Positions 11,808 to 24,700 of a DNA stretch of 64,000 nt are shown piece after piece. The DNA comes from Amorphophallus konjac. Its lineage: Eukaryota; Streptophyta; Magnoliopsida; Alismatales; Araceae. Each line of letters opens with the position of its first letter. Positions within the stretch are counted from its first letter, which is position 1. The notes below the pieces were generated by a model. That model saw only the letters and a list, made by a program, of their open reading frames with translations. It was not told where the DNA came from and ran no database searches. Both the position numbers and the translations under genes were made by a program. The stretch covers positions 306,812,740 through 306,876,739 of the forward strand of contig CM040120.1 in assembly GCA_022559845.1 (NCBI GenBank). Reading direction: 5' to 3'.

Positions 11808-12122
11808 TTCTGAAAATGCATGCTCATTATCCAGAAATTAGCCAGGGACCAGGACCCAGATTGGCATGCGGTAAATGACAACTTGAATCTTGAAATGCAC
11901 AATCAAAACCTGGCTCGGCTCATTATCTCCCTAGGGACCAGACCCAAGGGGCACCAAAGGTAGCGTGTATCTGCTCTGCGAAGTGGGAAGTGGTAGAGGA
12001 AGGTTAGAAGGAGGAGGTTTGAAGGGCGCGGGTGGCGATGGTGCAAGTGATGTGGGAATAATGATGATGACGGGCATGGGTGGAGGTAAAGGCAAAAGTG
12101 GAGGTGTGGGTTTGGGCTCGGC
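11808..12122 (-). other. Spacer between gag and the 395-aa ORF in element T
   Basis: I see no protein or RNA feature. On the - strand it continues the serine/proline coding bias of the gag tail for a short distance and then becomes unstructured. Confidence 0.5.
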
Positions 12123-14125
12123 CTACTCGGGCTCAGAGGATGATGGTGAAAGGGGGAGTGAAGGAAGTGGTGGCAGCGGTGGCAAAGGTGATGAGGGTGG
12201 CAATGGGAGTGATGTGGTTGATGAAGACGATGAAGGTGAAGGGGATGGAGGTAAAGGTAAGGGTGGGGAAGAAGGAGGAGAGGAAGGTAGTGGCATAGTG
12301 GGGGAAGAGGCAGGTGGTCGCGCTCTTCGACGTATCTTCACGACTCGTCGAGAGGCGTTGGGGATAGGTGTGGTGGTGGAAACGGAGGGTGAAAGAGAGG
12401 TTGCTCGAGCGGAGGCTGGGGTAGGTAAAGGTTGTGGAGGAGATGGGATGGAGGAAGAAGTAGGTAACGGAGCAGGTATCTTATTAACTAAAGAAACACC
12501 AGGGTGCCCCTGGTCTTGAAGTGGGGACGGTTGCCTAGGCGGCACGGCTTGCTGCTGAGATCCAAAATAACTTGGCGTATGATAGCCCAATCAATCATCC
12601 TCTTGTCTTCCAAGCTGTAAATAAACTCCCGGAACTCGGGACAGTCCTCAATCAAATGCCCCTGCTGATGGTGGAATTCACAGAACTGGAGCAAATTCCC
12701 GACTGTGGGTCGGCAAGGCACAACCGGATGGAGCTGCAATGCATGGGTGGCCATCAAAGCCCTGAAAATGTCTGTAAGAGATTCCGGCAATGGAGAGTGA
12801 GAAGCCCGCTTCGGGCAAGGCAGATGCCGAGGGGTGTGAGAAGGTAGTGGGGATGGTAGCGGAGGTTGCGTAGGTAAGGGGGATTGTGTAGGCGAAGGCG
12901 GAGGGCTGGAATGATGTGGCGGCGTGGGGGGAGTGGGATTGTAATGGATGGCATCTACCCACTCGCGGTGTGGTGTTTCCTTGACCGGAGGTGGAGGGGT
13001 GTGAGGAGATAAAATAGCGGAGGGCCGACTCGTGGATGGTTGGTATGCGGTGGAGCACATGGAGGTATAGGGGTGTGTGGGAGTGGACGGTCGACTCGTG
13101 GAGGGATATAAGGTGAAGGGCTGACTTACGGTGAAGGGCGGAGGGAAAGTGTATGTAGAAGGTGACGGTGGAGGAGACTCATGGTCAAAGGAAACTAGGA
13201 GTTGTTGGCTAACGAAGCGGGCTTGATTGTAAAGATGTTGCCAGGATGTGATATCGTTCAGGGCTAAGATACATCTGAGCTCGGGCGTTGCGTTAGAAAT
13301 AACCATCTTGATCTGCTCGCCCTCCGGAATATGCCCCGGAACTTGCGCAGCTAGGTGACGCCAGCGGTCGGCAAACGTGGAGAATTCCTCGTCAGGCGTC
13401 ATCTTCTCTTGGGCCAGATCAACCAAAGAATGTCTGGGCCAAACCTGATCCTGGTACTACTGAATGAATCTTGCTTGAACGGCTTGAAAATTCATCATCT
13501 GCTCTTGCGATAACGTGAAGAACCAATCCTTGGCCGGACCCTCTAAAGATAGGCCAAACAAATAGCCCATCAAGCGTTGATCATGCTGGAACTGGGCCGA
13601 CTCATATAAGAACTCCTTCAAATGCACGTAGGGGTCACCAACTCCACCATAGCGACGATAAGCCGGAATCTGTTGACGTGGGGGAAGCTGAAGACCTCGG
13701 AATGCAAATGGGATATCCAAAGAAGTTTGAGGACTGATTTGCCATTGCAATTCATCAAGTTGGCGTTGGGCCTGAGCGATCATCTCCTCGGTAGGAAGAG
13801 TCCGAGAAGGATATGGGCCAGCTTGAGCAAGAGATGATGAATTTAGACCAGGATAATGTTGATGGGCCGGATAAGGGGATCCGGCCTGAGAAGAAGGAAA
13901 GCCCACTCCAAGAATTGAGGAATACATGGGCCTGGAAGAATTACGAAGGTGGGAATGAGAATTGATTGGGCCAACAGTAGCACGGGCGGGACAAGAAGGC
14001 CCGTTAGAAGAATAGGGTCCAATGGAGGAATAAGGAGATGGGCCCGCATGGGAAGAGGAATCCACGCGGGGATAAGAAGACGAGGAGGAAGAAGGGTAAT
14101 ATACAGGAGAAAAATGACGCTCCAT
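12123..14125 (-). pseudogene. gag: Element T gag (Tat/Athila type), one stop and one frameshift
   Basis: A single frame runs 14125-12488, broken only by an amber TAG at 13459-13457 between residues FIQ and YQDQ. It has the capsid signature of plant gypsy gag: GYLFGLSLEGPAKDWFFTL, then DLAQEKMTPDEEFSTFADRW. A CX2HX4HX4C zinc knuckle (CEFHHQQGHLIEDC) of the Tat/Athila form is near 12690-12650. After the knuckle the likely frame shifts to 12590-12123, where QPSPLQDQGHPGVS resembles the Tat gag C-terminal region; this tail is proline/serine-rich. The N-terminal 100 residues are low-complexity serine, proline and tyrosine. With gag alone, T could supply particles but not replicate. Confidence 0.85.
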
Positions 14126-14949
14126 GAGGGCAAATGGAGACTTTATACAGGAAAATCAGGGAAATCCAATGAGGGAAGTAAGGGCTCAAAGGAGGGGGGC
14201 TGACTCAATAATGCAAAGAAAAAGGAAAAGAAACCTAGGACAATGAGACTAGACAAATGGACACACAGAATGGACTACCCTAAATGGGCCTAACAACAAG
14301 ACCTATATGGATGATGGGGGATGCAACACAAAATAACACAAGTGGGCTTGGACAAGCCCACACAACACAAACAATATGAAGGATTTCACCCAAGTCAAAC
14401 AAGTTAATATGATGGGAAGTATTTTATTGTCAAAGTTTTGGGTGGGCCTTTTAATGATTTGAATTGAGATTAATTCCCTCAAGATAGGTGTCCTATAGGG
14501 AATAAGGTCCAAACTTTGATTTGACTAAGGTTAATTCCTTCACAACGTATGCAAATGCAAGCCTGAGGGGTGGAAAGATACAACCGGCCCGGTGTCCGTG
14601 TGGGAATCCACGGCTCGCGGGGACTTACGGAGGTCCCGGATAAGATCACCTAGTCGAGCCCAAGGAATATGGGAGCGAGAGGATCACTTACCGAGGGGGA
14701 ATGCAACTACAATATGCCAATATGCATGATCCTATGTGCACCGGGGTGCATGCAATTTCTAGCCTAAGTCTAGCAAATCAAGACAATCATGAAATCATGC
14801 TAACATTACAAAAATATATGAAAAATGTAAAATAATATGAATAACAATGATGCAAGACCTAAAATAGGGACAACTAGGCACTAAAAGGTAAGAAAAATCA
14901 TCAAAGGAAAATGTACCTTTGTGTTTGCCCCCGGACCTACAAGTGAGTT

Positions 14950-15520
14950 TTATGCATAAAATGCAAAAAAGAAGGTAATATTTAAGTAGGCAAATGAAGT
15001 CCAATGCATGCAAATAATATATGGATGTGAAGATAATACAAAAGACTATGCAATGGAATCAAAAATAGCCAAAACAGGCCTTGGAAGGCAATTTAAATTA
15101 GCAAACAAAATGGCCATGTGAATCTATCCCGAATCTGCCTACAAACTAGATGCAAAAATGCAAAAATAGAGGCACCTTTTAAATAAGCAAATTATGTTTA
15201 AATGATGCAAACTCTATATGTATGGAAAGATAATACAAAGGACAGCACAATGCAACAAAAATCAGCTCAATCCGACATCGGGAGACAAAGTTATGCCCGA
15301 ATGAACAAGGCCCCTGTGAATCTATCCCAAATCTGCCTAAGACTAGATGCACAAAATGCAAAAAAAGAGGCAACTTTTAAATTTGCAAATGATGTCTAAA
15401 TGATGTAAATGACCTATGGATGGAAAGACAATACAAAGGACAACACAATGCAATAAGAATCAGCTCAATCCGACATCGGGAGACAAAGTTATGCTCAAAT
15501 GAATTAGGCCCCTGTGAATA
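14950..15520. repeat. About 198-bp tandem repeat, three copies
   Basis: The marker ATGCAAAAA(A/T)AGAGG-like string recurs at 14961, 15158 and 15357 (offsets 197 and 199). Copies two and three share long stretches, including CAGCTCAATCCGACATCGGG at about 15264 and 15459. The first copy is more diverged. Small ORFs here are by-products of the repeat. Confidence 0.85.
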
Positions 15521-15821
15521 GAAATCCTGCCAGGCCAGAACAGTTAAAAGGTCCCTGGATGACCGTTTCTACCCTTTGAGCGGTCTACTGGATGACCGCC
15601 CAAGTGTTGGACGGTCCAGGGAGGACCGTTTATCACCCCAGAGGGTTTGGGCGGTCCTGGAGAGGCCGTTTAACGTGTTAGGCGGCCCTACGATAGACCG
15701 TGCAACCCTGACAGACTTGAAAATGGACAAAATGATAGAGAAACGTGGAGAAGACTATCCAAACATGCATGAACACCGACCCAACATGCAAGAGACTAAA
15801 AATATAACGTGATGGGCACTA

Positions 15822-15842
15822 GGTGTCCCACCGTGATCGCCA
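15822..15842 (-). promoter_or_regulatory. Candidate primer binding site of element T
   Basis: On the - strand, six bases after the LTR end, the sequence reads TGGCGATCACGGTGGGACAC. It starts with TGG as required for pairing with a tRNA 3'-CCA end, and its form resembles the TGGCGA...TGGGG sites of Ogre/Tat elements. I could not identify the tRNA. A 13-base part of it, TGGCGATCACGGT, recurs inside the LTR. Confidence 0.65.
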
Positions 15843-15848
15843 AAAAAC

Positions 15849-18191
15849 TGTAGGATGTAAATGTAATCTACCTCGCCCCGAGCTAAACAATATAACCATG
15901 CATATAAGCGTGAAAGTGCATGAAATGGAAAGGGGCGATAAAGAAGAGGAACCTGACCGTGATCGCCACCAAGGTTCTACGGCATCAAAAGGATGAAGAA
16001 AGGATGAATACGGTGCCGTGTACCTTGGAAAATGAAGAAGAAGATGCGGCCTAACGGGAAGCCGCTACAACGTGTGATCGCGCTTGAAATGGGATGCGGG
16101 AAGCCAATGTGGGTGCACCTCCTCACCTCCTAGCCGGCTAGAAAGCGAGGGCCTCACGTTCTATCAATAGTCTCCTGCAAAATAAAGCCACAAACATAAG
16201 AAAAAACCCATTAGAAACATGAAAGTGTAGCACATGTTCGAAATGATGAAGTAGCATGAAAGAAAGGGGGAGAACGCACCGGGGGAGGGTTTTTAACCCC
16301 TATGAGTGGGTGCAAAAGTAAGGTGGGAGTGTTGTGCATGCATAGAATTTGAAATCATGGAATTTGGTGGAGAAATGGGGGAGAAAAATGTTGTGTAAAA
16401 TGGAGAAAAATGCATGAACGTGCCGAAACAGTGCAAAAAAATTAAGTGTAAAACTGTGATGATTTGTGAAAAGTGGAGGGAGAGAACTAAGCCTAGGTAT
16501 GAAGAAAGAGAGCCCGGAGAGATGAAAAACGAAGAAGATACTCCCTCTTCAAGATGAGACCAATGGAGGATGAAGAGGATGTCGGATGACTCCGCCCCGA
16601 GCCGACGAAGGGCGCCCCGTTGCACAGGTTCAAGAACTCGTGATGATTTGCAAAAAGTATGGGCGAAGTTAGGAGGGTAAACGAAGATGAAATCCAGCAA
16701 ATAAGGTATCAAAATGAAGCCTATACTTCCCTCAATAGCCTGGGGTCGGAGGTTTGAGATGACGATTTGGCATGGCTCCGCCCCAAGTCCAAGAAGAGCC
16801 CCCCGTCGCGCAGGCGAACTGGGCAGGTTTATATAGAAAAAAAGGTGAAAACCCTAACTTTCTGCTGCGATTTCAGAGGATAGAGTCCACCAAATCTTGA
16901 GATCTATGAATCAATCTCGAGATAATAGATAGGATAAGAGTTAGGAACAAACGGGACTCTTTTTGGTGGAAGGATCTGGAAGATAGAGTCCATGTAAGGT
17001 GGCCCCGGAGCCTAATCTGGAAGAGTTTTTGTTGCACGAAAAGTAGAAAAACCTGATATTGCGGCCAAGATTTCAGGAGATATGGTCAATTAAAAATCAT
17101 GCTCCATATACCAAATTCAAGATAATACAAAGAGGAAGACACAGCAACAAACGGGGCTCAATTTAGTAGAGTATTCTAGAAGATAGAGCCCTAACAAGGA
17201 GGCCCCGTTGCACAGGTTTCGGCCTTAGAATTCGGCGGCGAAGAAGATGGAGTTCATGACTTTTTGGACTCTCTGGTAGATGGACGGTCGCACGATAGAC
17301 CGTTCATTGCATTGGGCGGTCTAGCTGTAGACCGTCCAGTCCTGGGGGCGACCGGGGGACTTTTCGCACAAAAAAGAGATAAACGGTCATCCACGGACCG
17401 TTTTTCGAGTCAGGCGGTCTTAAGAAGACCGTTTTATGACATTTCAAAAATAATAAAAATAAAATAAAAAATTAAAAAAGTTACTGTTCATGGGCGGTCA
17501 ACTGTTGACCGTTTTACTGTTGGACGGTCAACTTGTGACCGTCCAACTCAAGGAACGGTCAACTGTTGACCGTTTAGCTGCCAGGCTCGCGCGACTTTAG
17601 AAATTGAAGCGTATCTTGAAAACCGTGTAGAATTAGAAAAAGTGGTAAACAAAGAAATTGTAGATAACTTAAAAATGATCAACTTTCATGAAGAAAGTAA
17701 GATGAGAAAATGATTAGAAGAGAGAGAAAAAGGGGCTAGAACATAGAGAGAAAATACCGAGACATAGGTGAATAGTGTAGTCTGCCGGAAAAATGTAAAT
17801 AACTTGAAATCGGTGCAGAACTGGCCAATGACGCAGAAGAAGGAATTGTAGGGATTTGAAAGATGAACAATTTTTGTGAAGGACACATTTTGAAAAGAGG
17901 AAAGGAAGGGAGTGAAAAAGGAAAGTTTTCAAAACTGCGCAGCTAAAGGGGGCTGAATGCTTGAGGAAAGCCGGCCTAAATGGGCCGTAAGTTGACATTG
18001 AAGGCCGGAAGGTGACAAGATAGGCTCCAGGGCTCCATGAAATAATGATCTCCAAGGCTCAAATAGAATGGAATAATGAAATGGACTCGAAATCCATCCA
18101 AGGAAGGGTCCAAAACAATGGGCAATTCGGGGCATCAAAATGATGAATAAGAGAAATGACTCAACTTGCAAGCTAAAAATGGGTGTCAACA
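15849..18191 (-). mobile_element. Element T, 5' LTR
   Basis: This is the partner of 5253-7601, nearly identical, and the promoter-bearing copy because T runs on the - strand. The TATA-like box is at 16836-16827 and the GGGTTTTTAACCCC palindrome at 16287-16300. The right edge is followed by GTGTT (18192-18196), a perfect 5-bp target duplication. ORFs of 139 and 113 aa in this LTR exist in the other LTR too and are not taken as genes. Confidence 0.95.
16827..16836 (-). promoter_or_regulatory. TATA-like box in T 5' LTR
   Basis: CTATATAAAC on the - strand lies upstream of the leader and gag. Elements E and F have TATA-like boxes in the equivalent LTR position (GGCCTATAAATAGCC at 44620-44606; GCTCTATAAGTAG at 46310-46298), which supports a real core promoter. 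Confidence 0.6.
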
Positions 18192-18196
18192 GTGTT

Positions 18197-19805
18197 GTCT
18201 CACCTCGGTTTGCATGTCCAGATGTGCTGATGATCTTGGTGTTCCCTCATGTCCCCGTGTGTCGTTTTACGTGGTCATGTCGTTTCCTCTGGCTTAGGAT
18301 TAGACCGATTGGCAGCTTGTTCCGCTTTGCGCAACGATCTTTACTTCGAGTCGTGAGACTCAAGGATCGTTGTAGTAGTAGGTCTAGTTACCTTGTCCTG
18401 AGTCTGTCGGTAGTTGTCTTGCTGCCTCGGTGCTTCATAGTACGTGCGATAGTGCTTCTTTGCCTATCTGTCCTCCAGCACTCGTGTTTTATAGTCTGTG
18501 TCTAGTGAGCCTCCACTAGTAGTAGCCTTACGACACGTTATGGTGTGTTGGCCCATGTGGTGGGGCAGTTCCTGAGATACGGTTTTTAAGATAGTTCCGT
18601 GGGCCCCCGACTCTTCACCGTAGTGTCCTGCGCAGGGGGGGAGGGAACTAGCTAGAGGCCTGGCTCTAGGCACAGGCCTGTGTGTGCACACGTGGTCAGG
18701 GGCTTTGGACTTGCGCTGACGAGGGTGACCCTGACTAGTCACTCACGACTGTACTTCCTGGTTTTGGTTCTGATAGTGTCTTAGTCTCTATCGTCTTGTA
18801 AACATCGTAGACAGACACTTGTAGGCGCAGCATAAGATGTCAGTGGACGCAGCTGGCTGTTCTTCTAGTGAGGAGGTGCTTCCGTCACGTGACACGTGAC
18901 TCTCGCGTTTCTCGTGCATCGTGACCTTTCCGGGTTAGCCCTCTCGTGGTCTTGCCTGAGGTCAACGTTGTGTCGTGTGCACGACGTTCTAGTCGTGTGT
19001 GTGTGTGTGATCATGTCTAGAAGAGCGTGCACGGTAATCGAGTCGTGTATGCTTTAGGGCGTCTGTGTCTGTCTAGGTCTTTTCTAGGCTTTTTGCCTGT
19101 CTTTGTGGGCCCGACAGATCGGCAACTCCTGACTTTGTAAGATCAGGGCTCACCTTCCTGTTGCTGCCCGGAGTAGTTCAGGGAGCTGAGACTTGTTCGG
19201 CAGCCGCGCTTGTTCGGTACGACTTTTCCCTTTTCTTTTAGCTGTTCCTACTCCTTCCGTTCTAGTTTTCTATTACAGCTTTATAGTTTAGTTTTCCCGC
19301 TTTACTACTTTTGCTGTTTACCTGCTGTTTTAGCGTGTTACTACGTTGTTTTTTAGTGGGGATCCGCGTGACCCCTACTGAGCCAGTGACACGAGGCTCA
19401 CCCCTACTTTTCAGGTGTGGTTGTCTCTGCTTCCTTCGCTGTTCCTGGTGTGGCGAGTTCGTAGCTGCCAGCAGTACCTGCGTCGGGCTTCCCTCGACCA
19501 TAGTGTACGTCCTTCTTTTCTGTTGACTGTACTACTTATCTTTCCTTTGGAATGGACTCTGGTATAATTGTTAAACTTAAACTGTTAATTAAAAAGTAAT
19601 TTTATTTCTGCTACTTTAGCAAACCGATCTAATGAAATTTAATTGCTTACTGTTATATCTCTGTGGCTTCAATGTACTACACGATAATCCTTTTATCCCT
19701 TTGGAGCTTTACAGCTCTTGGGAGGCTTCACGGGTTCCAAGCGGTATCGGGTTTACTCGGTAGTCCTATCGGGTATATCCGGTATCCAGGATCCGAGTCG
19801 TCACA
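18197..19805 (+). mobile_element. Element B, 5' LTR, second part
   Basis: It continues the 5' LTR after the T insertion and aligns with 23798-25401 of the 3' LTR. It ends GTCGTCACA, followed by a primer site. It contains a short GT run near 18997-19010 and a G-rich tract near 18635 that is interrupted, unlike the 17-G run in the 3' copy. Confidence 0.92.
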
Positions 19806-19807
19806 GC

Positions 19808-19819
19808 TGGCATCAGAGC
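19808..19819 (+). promoter_or_regulatory. Primer binding site of element B
   Basis: TGGCATCAGAGC differs by one base from the tRNA-Met site of element A (TGGTATCAGAGC) and lies two bases after the LTR end. It shows that B used the same tRNA primer as Tekay-type elements. Confidence 0.88.
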
Positions 19820-21718
19820 GTTGTTGTGTGAAGTACATGGGAATCTGAGATATACAGTTTCTAGAGTCCTCAAAGTCCAGTACAGTCTTTAGCTGGCTTA
19901 GGTTTCACGTTTCTTGTCACCTTATTTTTCGCGTGTTGTCTTGTGCGTGCTATATTAGCACTGTACAAGATGGTCTTGCTCTCATCAGGATGTGACGAGA
20001 TGCTTCTTTTTCATCGTGGTATTCGTCTCGATCATGTTGTACTTGGATGAGTTCACCGGAAGGCTTAAATCTGCAGTACATTGTTTGAGATATTTCCGCA
20101 GCATGTTCAGGTGGCTGATAACTTTTAGCGTTGGTGTGATGACCATGCACGTTCTTACGTTGTTTTGGTCATCCTAGCATAAGTCTATTTAGCTCCTGAT
20201 GTGTTTCACTTCTGTCGAAGAGGTCGATTAGATTCCTTGATTGAGAAGGTGCTCGAGCGAGCCTAAGATTTTCCTTCCTGGTGAGCTTTTGTTAGTCGAG
20301 CTTGATGCTTCTCATTCCGTCTGGTGGAGTCTTTTCAAGATTAGCACTGGAATTGCTATCTTAGTAGCGTCGCTGTCCTGCGTCTACTTAAGTGTGGACT
20401 TTGTTTATTCTTAGCCTGATCTTCTCCTTGGTTTACGGTTGCTTAGCTTTGGACCTGATCCTTGTGTTAAGAGCCATTGTGCACCGTGTTTGTCGTGCTG
20501 TGTCTGATGGCTGATGCGTTGTGAAGGCTCATTTATTCTTTCAGGACGTAATGGTAAGCTGAGATTAGCATTTTTATTTGTGCTTTGTGCTGAAGCTGGT
20601 GCTATTCTTGGTTTGCACTTAAGCTACTTGTGATCGGTTGTTAGCAGGACCAGTACTCGTGGCATGGTATATTGCGATTTTCATGAATTGCGATGGTGCC
20701 GAGTGTGTGCTGAGATGTGGATACCGAGTTATTTTCTGATGCCTGTGTACGTTGTTTGAGTGCGCAGCGGAAGCGTGTGGGCTGATAACCCATAGGTCGA
20801 GGATCGTTGGTTGTAAGATTCTGACCGGTCGAGAGAATTGCTTTTCTCGATGTGACTTTATCTTGGCTTCCTGTGCCTTGATGTGGTCTCTGCTCCTCGG
20901 TATTTCTTTTTCTGGGTGTTGTGTTCTCAGGGCATGATCATGGTCCTTGAGATGCGTTCTCCGAGGTTGTCATTTTCATTGTCGTGCGTCTGTTCTTGGT
21001 AAGCTGCTCGACGCATGGCTAGTCCTTTGTAGTCGTGTGTCTAGCTGTTGTTGTGCCTGGATGTGACCCAGCTTGCAGTTATGTTCCATGGTTCTGTGTT
21101 CAGTATGGAGCCAAAATCCTGCAAGTGCTGCTGTTGTTGTTTTATCGCTGTTTTTCTATGAGTTTGTGTATGTGTCTTGGCACTGTGTAGACAGGGTCTT
21201 GTCGATTAGCTTTGCTGTACTCTCTTCTCCTGGTAGAGTTAGCATGTGACTCGATCAGATGTAATATTTGAGTGAGGACTGACTTGATTGTGTTTGGGCT
21301 CCAGTGCTATCGTTGGCGTCCTGTGTGCACGGTTTCGTGGTTGCCTTTGGCACTGGAGCCGATGTGTCGAGCTGTCAGCTGAGAGGACTATACTTCCTTG
21401 TTTAAGCTGATGTTTATCGTGTCTGTCATTTTGTTTTATCGATAGCTATCGTCATGGCATGTGTCGTGTCTCCTTCCCTGTAAGACGTAAGCTACGTTGC
21501 CTTGTTTCGGAGGTATCACACTTGAGTTCACTTGTGTATCATGCTCGTTCGATGGATATGTCTTCCTTGAGATCCAGAGCGTGTACTTGTGATTATGGTC
21601 TGACTATGTCCCTCTGAATTGTGTTTCTTGAGATTTATGTTGTTTCAAGTTGTGTCTTGGGGTTGTTCTTCCCTGCTTCCCTTTTACTAGTCCTTAAATT
21701 TTGAAGATGAAATTTCTT

Positions 21719-21732
21719 AAAGGAGGGGAGGA
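21719..21732 (+). promoter_or_regulatory. Polypurine tract of element B
   Basis: AAAGGAGGGGAGGA directly precedes the 3' LTR start TGTAATGCCC. Confidence 0.9.
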
Positions 21733-24700
21733 TGTAATGCCCTGGATTCTTATCGGATTATTAGTAGGTCTTTCGGATCCTTATTGGAGGGTTTCAGATC
21801 GCTTTTGTGGGTCCTGAGTTGAGTTTTACAATCCGTGTGAGTTTTTCTCTCGTACAAGTTACGGAACCCTGCGGTGAGTTTATTTCTCAGTTCATCGACT
21901 CGAGGACGTTACAGCAGCGATGTACTCTTTGAGAGGATCGTTTCGACTATTTTTGTATATTTTTCTGAATTAGTGGATTTTCGACACAAAAATCAGAATT
22001 TTCAGAAATTAAGAAAATTTCCTAATTTCTTCTATTTAAACCTCAACCCCCTCTCTCCTCCCTCATTTCTCTCATCTCTTTCTCTCTCTTGTTCTCTCTC
22101 GTCTCTGGGCCGTTCGACGCGGGGCGCGCGACCGTGGAGAGCTGGCCGAGGCGGGGACGCGATGGAGTGATCAGGACGCGGAATGGGGCGACGGTTTGAG
22201 CATGGCGAGGCGCGATCCCTCGGTGGATTCTGAGATGGTGCGATTCGTTGATTTGGCGTTTTCGGCATGGCTTAGTCACTACGGTGCACGGAATCGTCAG
22301 TGGAGGTAGGGAGACGAAACCTCTACTTCTCCTCTACGTCCCCTCAAAGTTTCACGTCGAACAGTGAGCATACGAGTAGGTTTTCTTGTTGGAGTAAAAT
22401 CATGCTTTTGGGGTGTTCGCAGGCTTCATCGAAAAATGGCGACGGTTTTTAGATCAGTTGGTATCAATCGAACCCCTAGAATGCCAGCATTCCAGATCCG
22501 CTATTTTCGTGTCATTTGGTTGTCATTTGGGGTCGGTACGAGCCCTGGAACCCCGGTGACTCATTTAGGGTCAATTCGGTGGAATTGCCACTTTCAAGCC
22601 GCTTGTGCGTTGTTTTGATCCCTTCCGGAGTGTGGAAGGTCGGTATTCTCATTATGGATGTTTCCCGCTTCGATCGGAATCGAACAGGGCATGGAATCGG
22701 GCCCGGAGATTAGGGTTTGGCCGGTTTTTTACCCTGACCGGTCGACCGGAACGGATGGGCCGGTCGACCGGCAGTTGCCCGCGGACCGTGTTGGGTCCGA
22801 CTGTTGGTCCGGTCGACCGACCGCACAGGTCCGGTCGACCGACCAAGTCAGGTCGACCGACCCTAGGGGCCAGGTCGACCGAAATTCTTTATTTTTGTTT
22901 GTTTTGAGTCCTGGTCGGTTCGGTTGAGACCCAATGACCGACCTATGGCCTCACGAATATCCCGAACACCCTGTGGGTTCCGTTTCCGTGTTTCTGGAGT
23001 GTCGGGAGGTGCCGTGTTACCTCGATTAGCGTGCCCGTATGGATGTGTGTCTCGGGCTTTATGTTATGCTCGATCGAGTCACCGTGTATCGGTGTGAGTG
23101 AGGTGGGGTTCCCCCGCATGTGTGTGGCCTCCCTTGAGTTCCAGTCTTGAGGGGATGGTCTTGGCGGCTTGTGGTCTACCTCGGTATTCATGTTACCGTG
23201 GTTTTAGACCTACTCAAGAATTTAAGTCGGTTGGCCTTGGCGGCCCCACCTTCATGCGTTTCTTCGCTGTAGAGCGCCTTTCTTAGGCCGCTACATGCCG
23301 TTTGACTTAGGTCTTTGTCTTAGGGCGGTTAGTGTGCCGGTTGTCTCTTGGACCGCCTAGTCCGTGTAGCGGGTCTATATTAGACCGCTTTAGTGGTTTG
23401 TCTGAATAGGTCTGTTCATGGTTGACTGGGTTTAGCAGCTTAATCCTTGATCGCTACAGTCCCCTAGCGGCTCATTCTATGACCGCCAGATTATGTTCCT
23501 CCGCTAAATTCCTGCGTGTCGTTTCCCGATCTGTTGGTTTACAAGTGCCTCGGCTTGACCTTGTGGTTTGCCGTTCCTGTGGATATCTATTGATGTCCTA
23601 TGAGGGCTATGGCCACATTATGAGATAGCCAAGAGTTTTCTTGCTTGAAGTAGGATTCTCTTTCCTACTGTAGAATCATCATTGTCTGGTTCCGGTCAAC
23701 CCGGGGTGACCCAGTGGTTGACGGGCGACCTTGTGTGCATCTCGGCGGTTCTGTCTAGCCCGAGACATGGTTCTGGATGCCTTGAGGTGTTGTCTCGCTG
23801 AGGTTTGTATGTCTAGATGTGCTGAGGGTCTTGGTGTTCCCTCATGTCCCCGTTTGTCATTTTACGCGGTCATGTCGTTTCCTCTGACTTAGGATTAGAC
23901 CGATTGGCGGCTTGTTCCGCTTTGTGCAATGATTTTGACTCCGAGTCGTGAGACTCAAGGATCGTTGTAGTAGTAGGTCTAGTTGCCTTGTCCTGAGTCT
24001 GTTAGTAGTTGTCTTGTTGCCTCGGTGCTTCGTAGTACGTGCGATAGTGCTTCTTTGCATGTCTATCCTCCAGCACCCGTGTTTTGCAGTCTATGTCTAC
24101 TGAGCCTCCACTAGTCGTAGTCTTACGACACGTTACGGCTTGTTGGCCCATGTGGCGGGTCAGTTCCCGAGATATGGTTTTTAAGCTAGTTCCGTGGGCC
24201 CCCGGCTCTTCACCGTAGCGTCCTGCGGGGGGGGGGGGGGGGGAACTAGCTAGAGGTCTAGCTCTAGGCACAAGCCTGTGTGTGCACACATGGTCAAGGG
24301 CTTTGGACTTGGGCTGATGGGCATGACCCTGACTAGTCACTCACAACTGTAGTTCCTGGTTCTAGTTCTTATAGTGTGTTAGCCTCTATCGTCTTGTAGG
24401 CATCGTAGACAGACACTTGTAGGCACAGCATAAAACGTTAGTGGACGCCGCTGGCTTTTCTTCTAGTGAGGAGGTGCTTCCGTCACGTGACACGTGACAC
24501 TCGCGTTTCTCGTGCGTCGTGACCTTTCCTAGTTAGCCTTGTCTTGGTCTTGCCCGAGATCAGTGTTGTGTCGTGTGCTCGACGTTCTAGTCGTGTGTGT
24601 GTGTGGTCGTGTCTAGAAGAGCGTGCACGGCAATCAAGTCGTGTATGCTTTAGGGCGTCTGTGTTTGTCTAGGTCTTTTCTAGGCTTTTTGCATGTCTTT

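Larger units (their letters stand above)
14126..15848 (-). other. Element T leader between PBS and gag
   Basis: This is a long untranslated leader with no coding signal. It contains a three-copy 198-bp tandem repeat (14950-15520) and, next to the primer site, a cluster of five CGG-N11/12-CCG palindromes (15549-15700). Long leaders and tandem repeats in non-coding parts are known in Tat-lineage elements. Confidence 0.7.
19806..21732 (+). mobile_element. Element B internal region, non-coding
   Basis: About 1.9 kb separates primer site and polypurine tract. No gag, protease, RT, RNase H or integrase motif is visible in any frame, and no ORF exceeds about 70 codons. B is therefore a non-autonomous element (large LTRs, small core) that needed proteins from another element. 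Shared primer and LTR end style suggest a Tekay-type helper, but that is inference. Confidence 0.85.

Noticed and set aside
11965..12519. 184-codon glycine-rich + strand ORF
   Set aside because: It is the antisense of the proline/serine-rich gag tail of T; the gag reading is supported by the zinc knuckle and order of domains.
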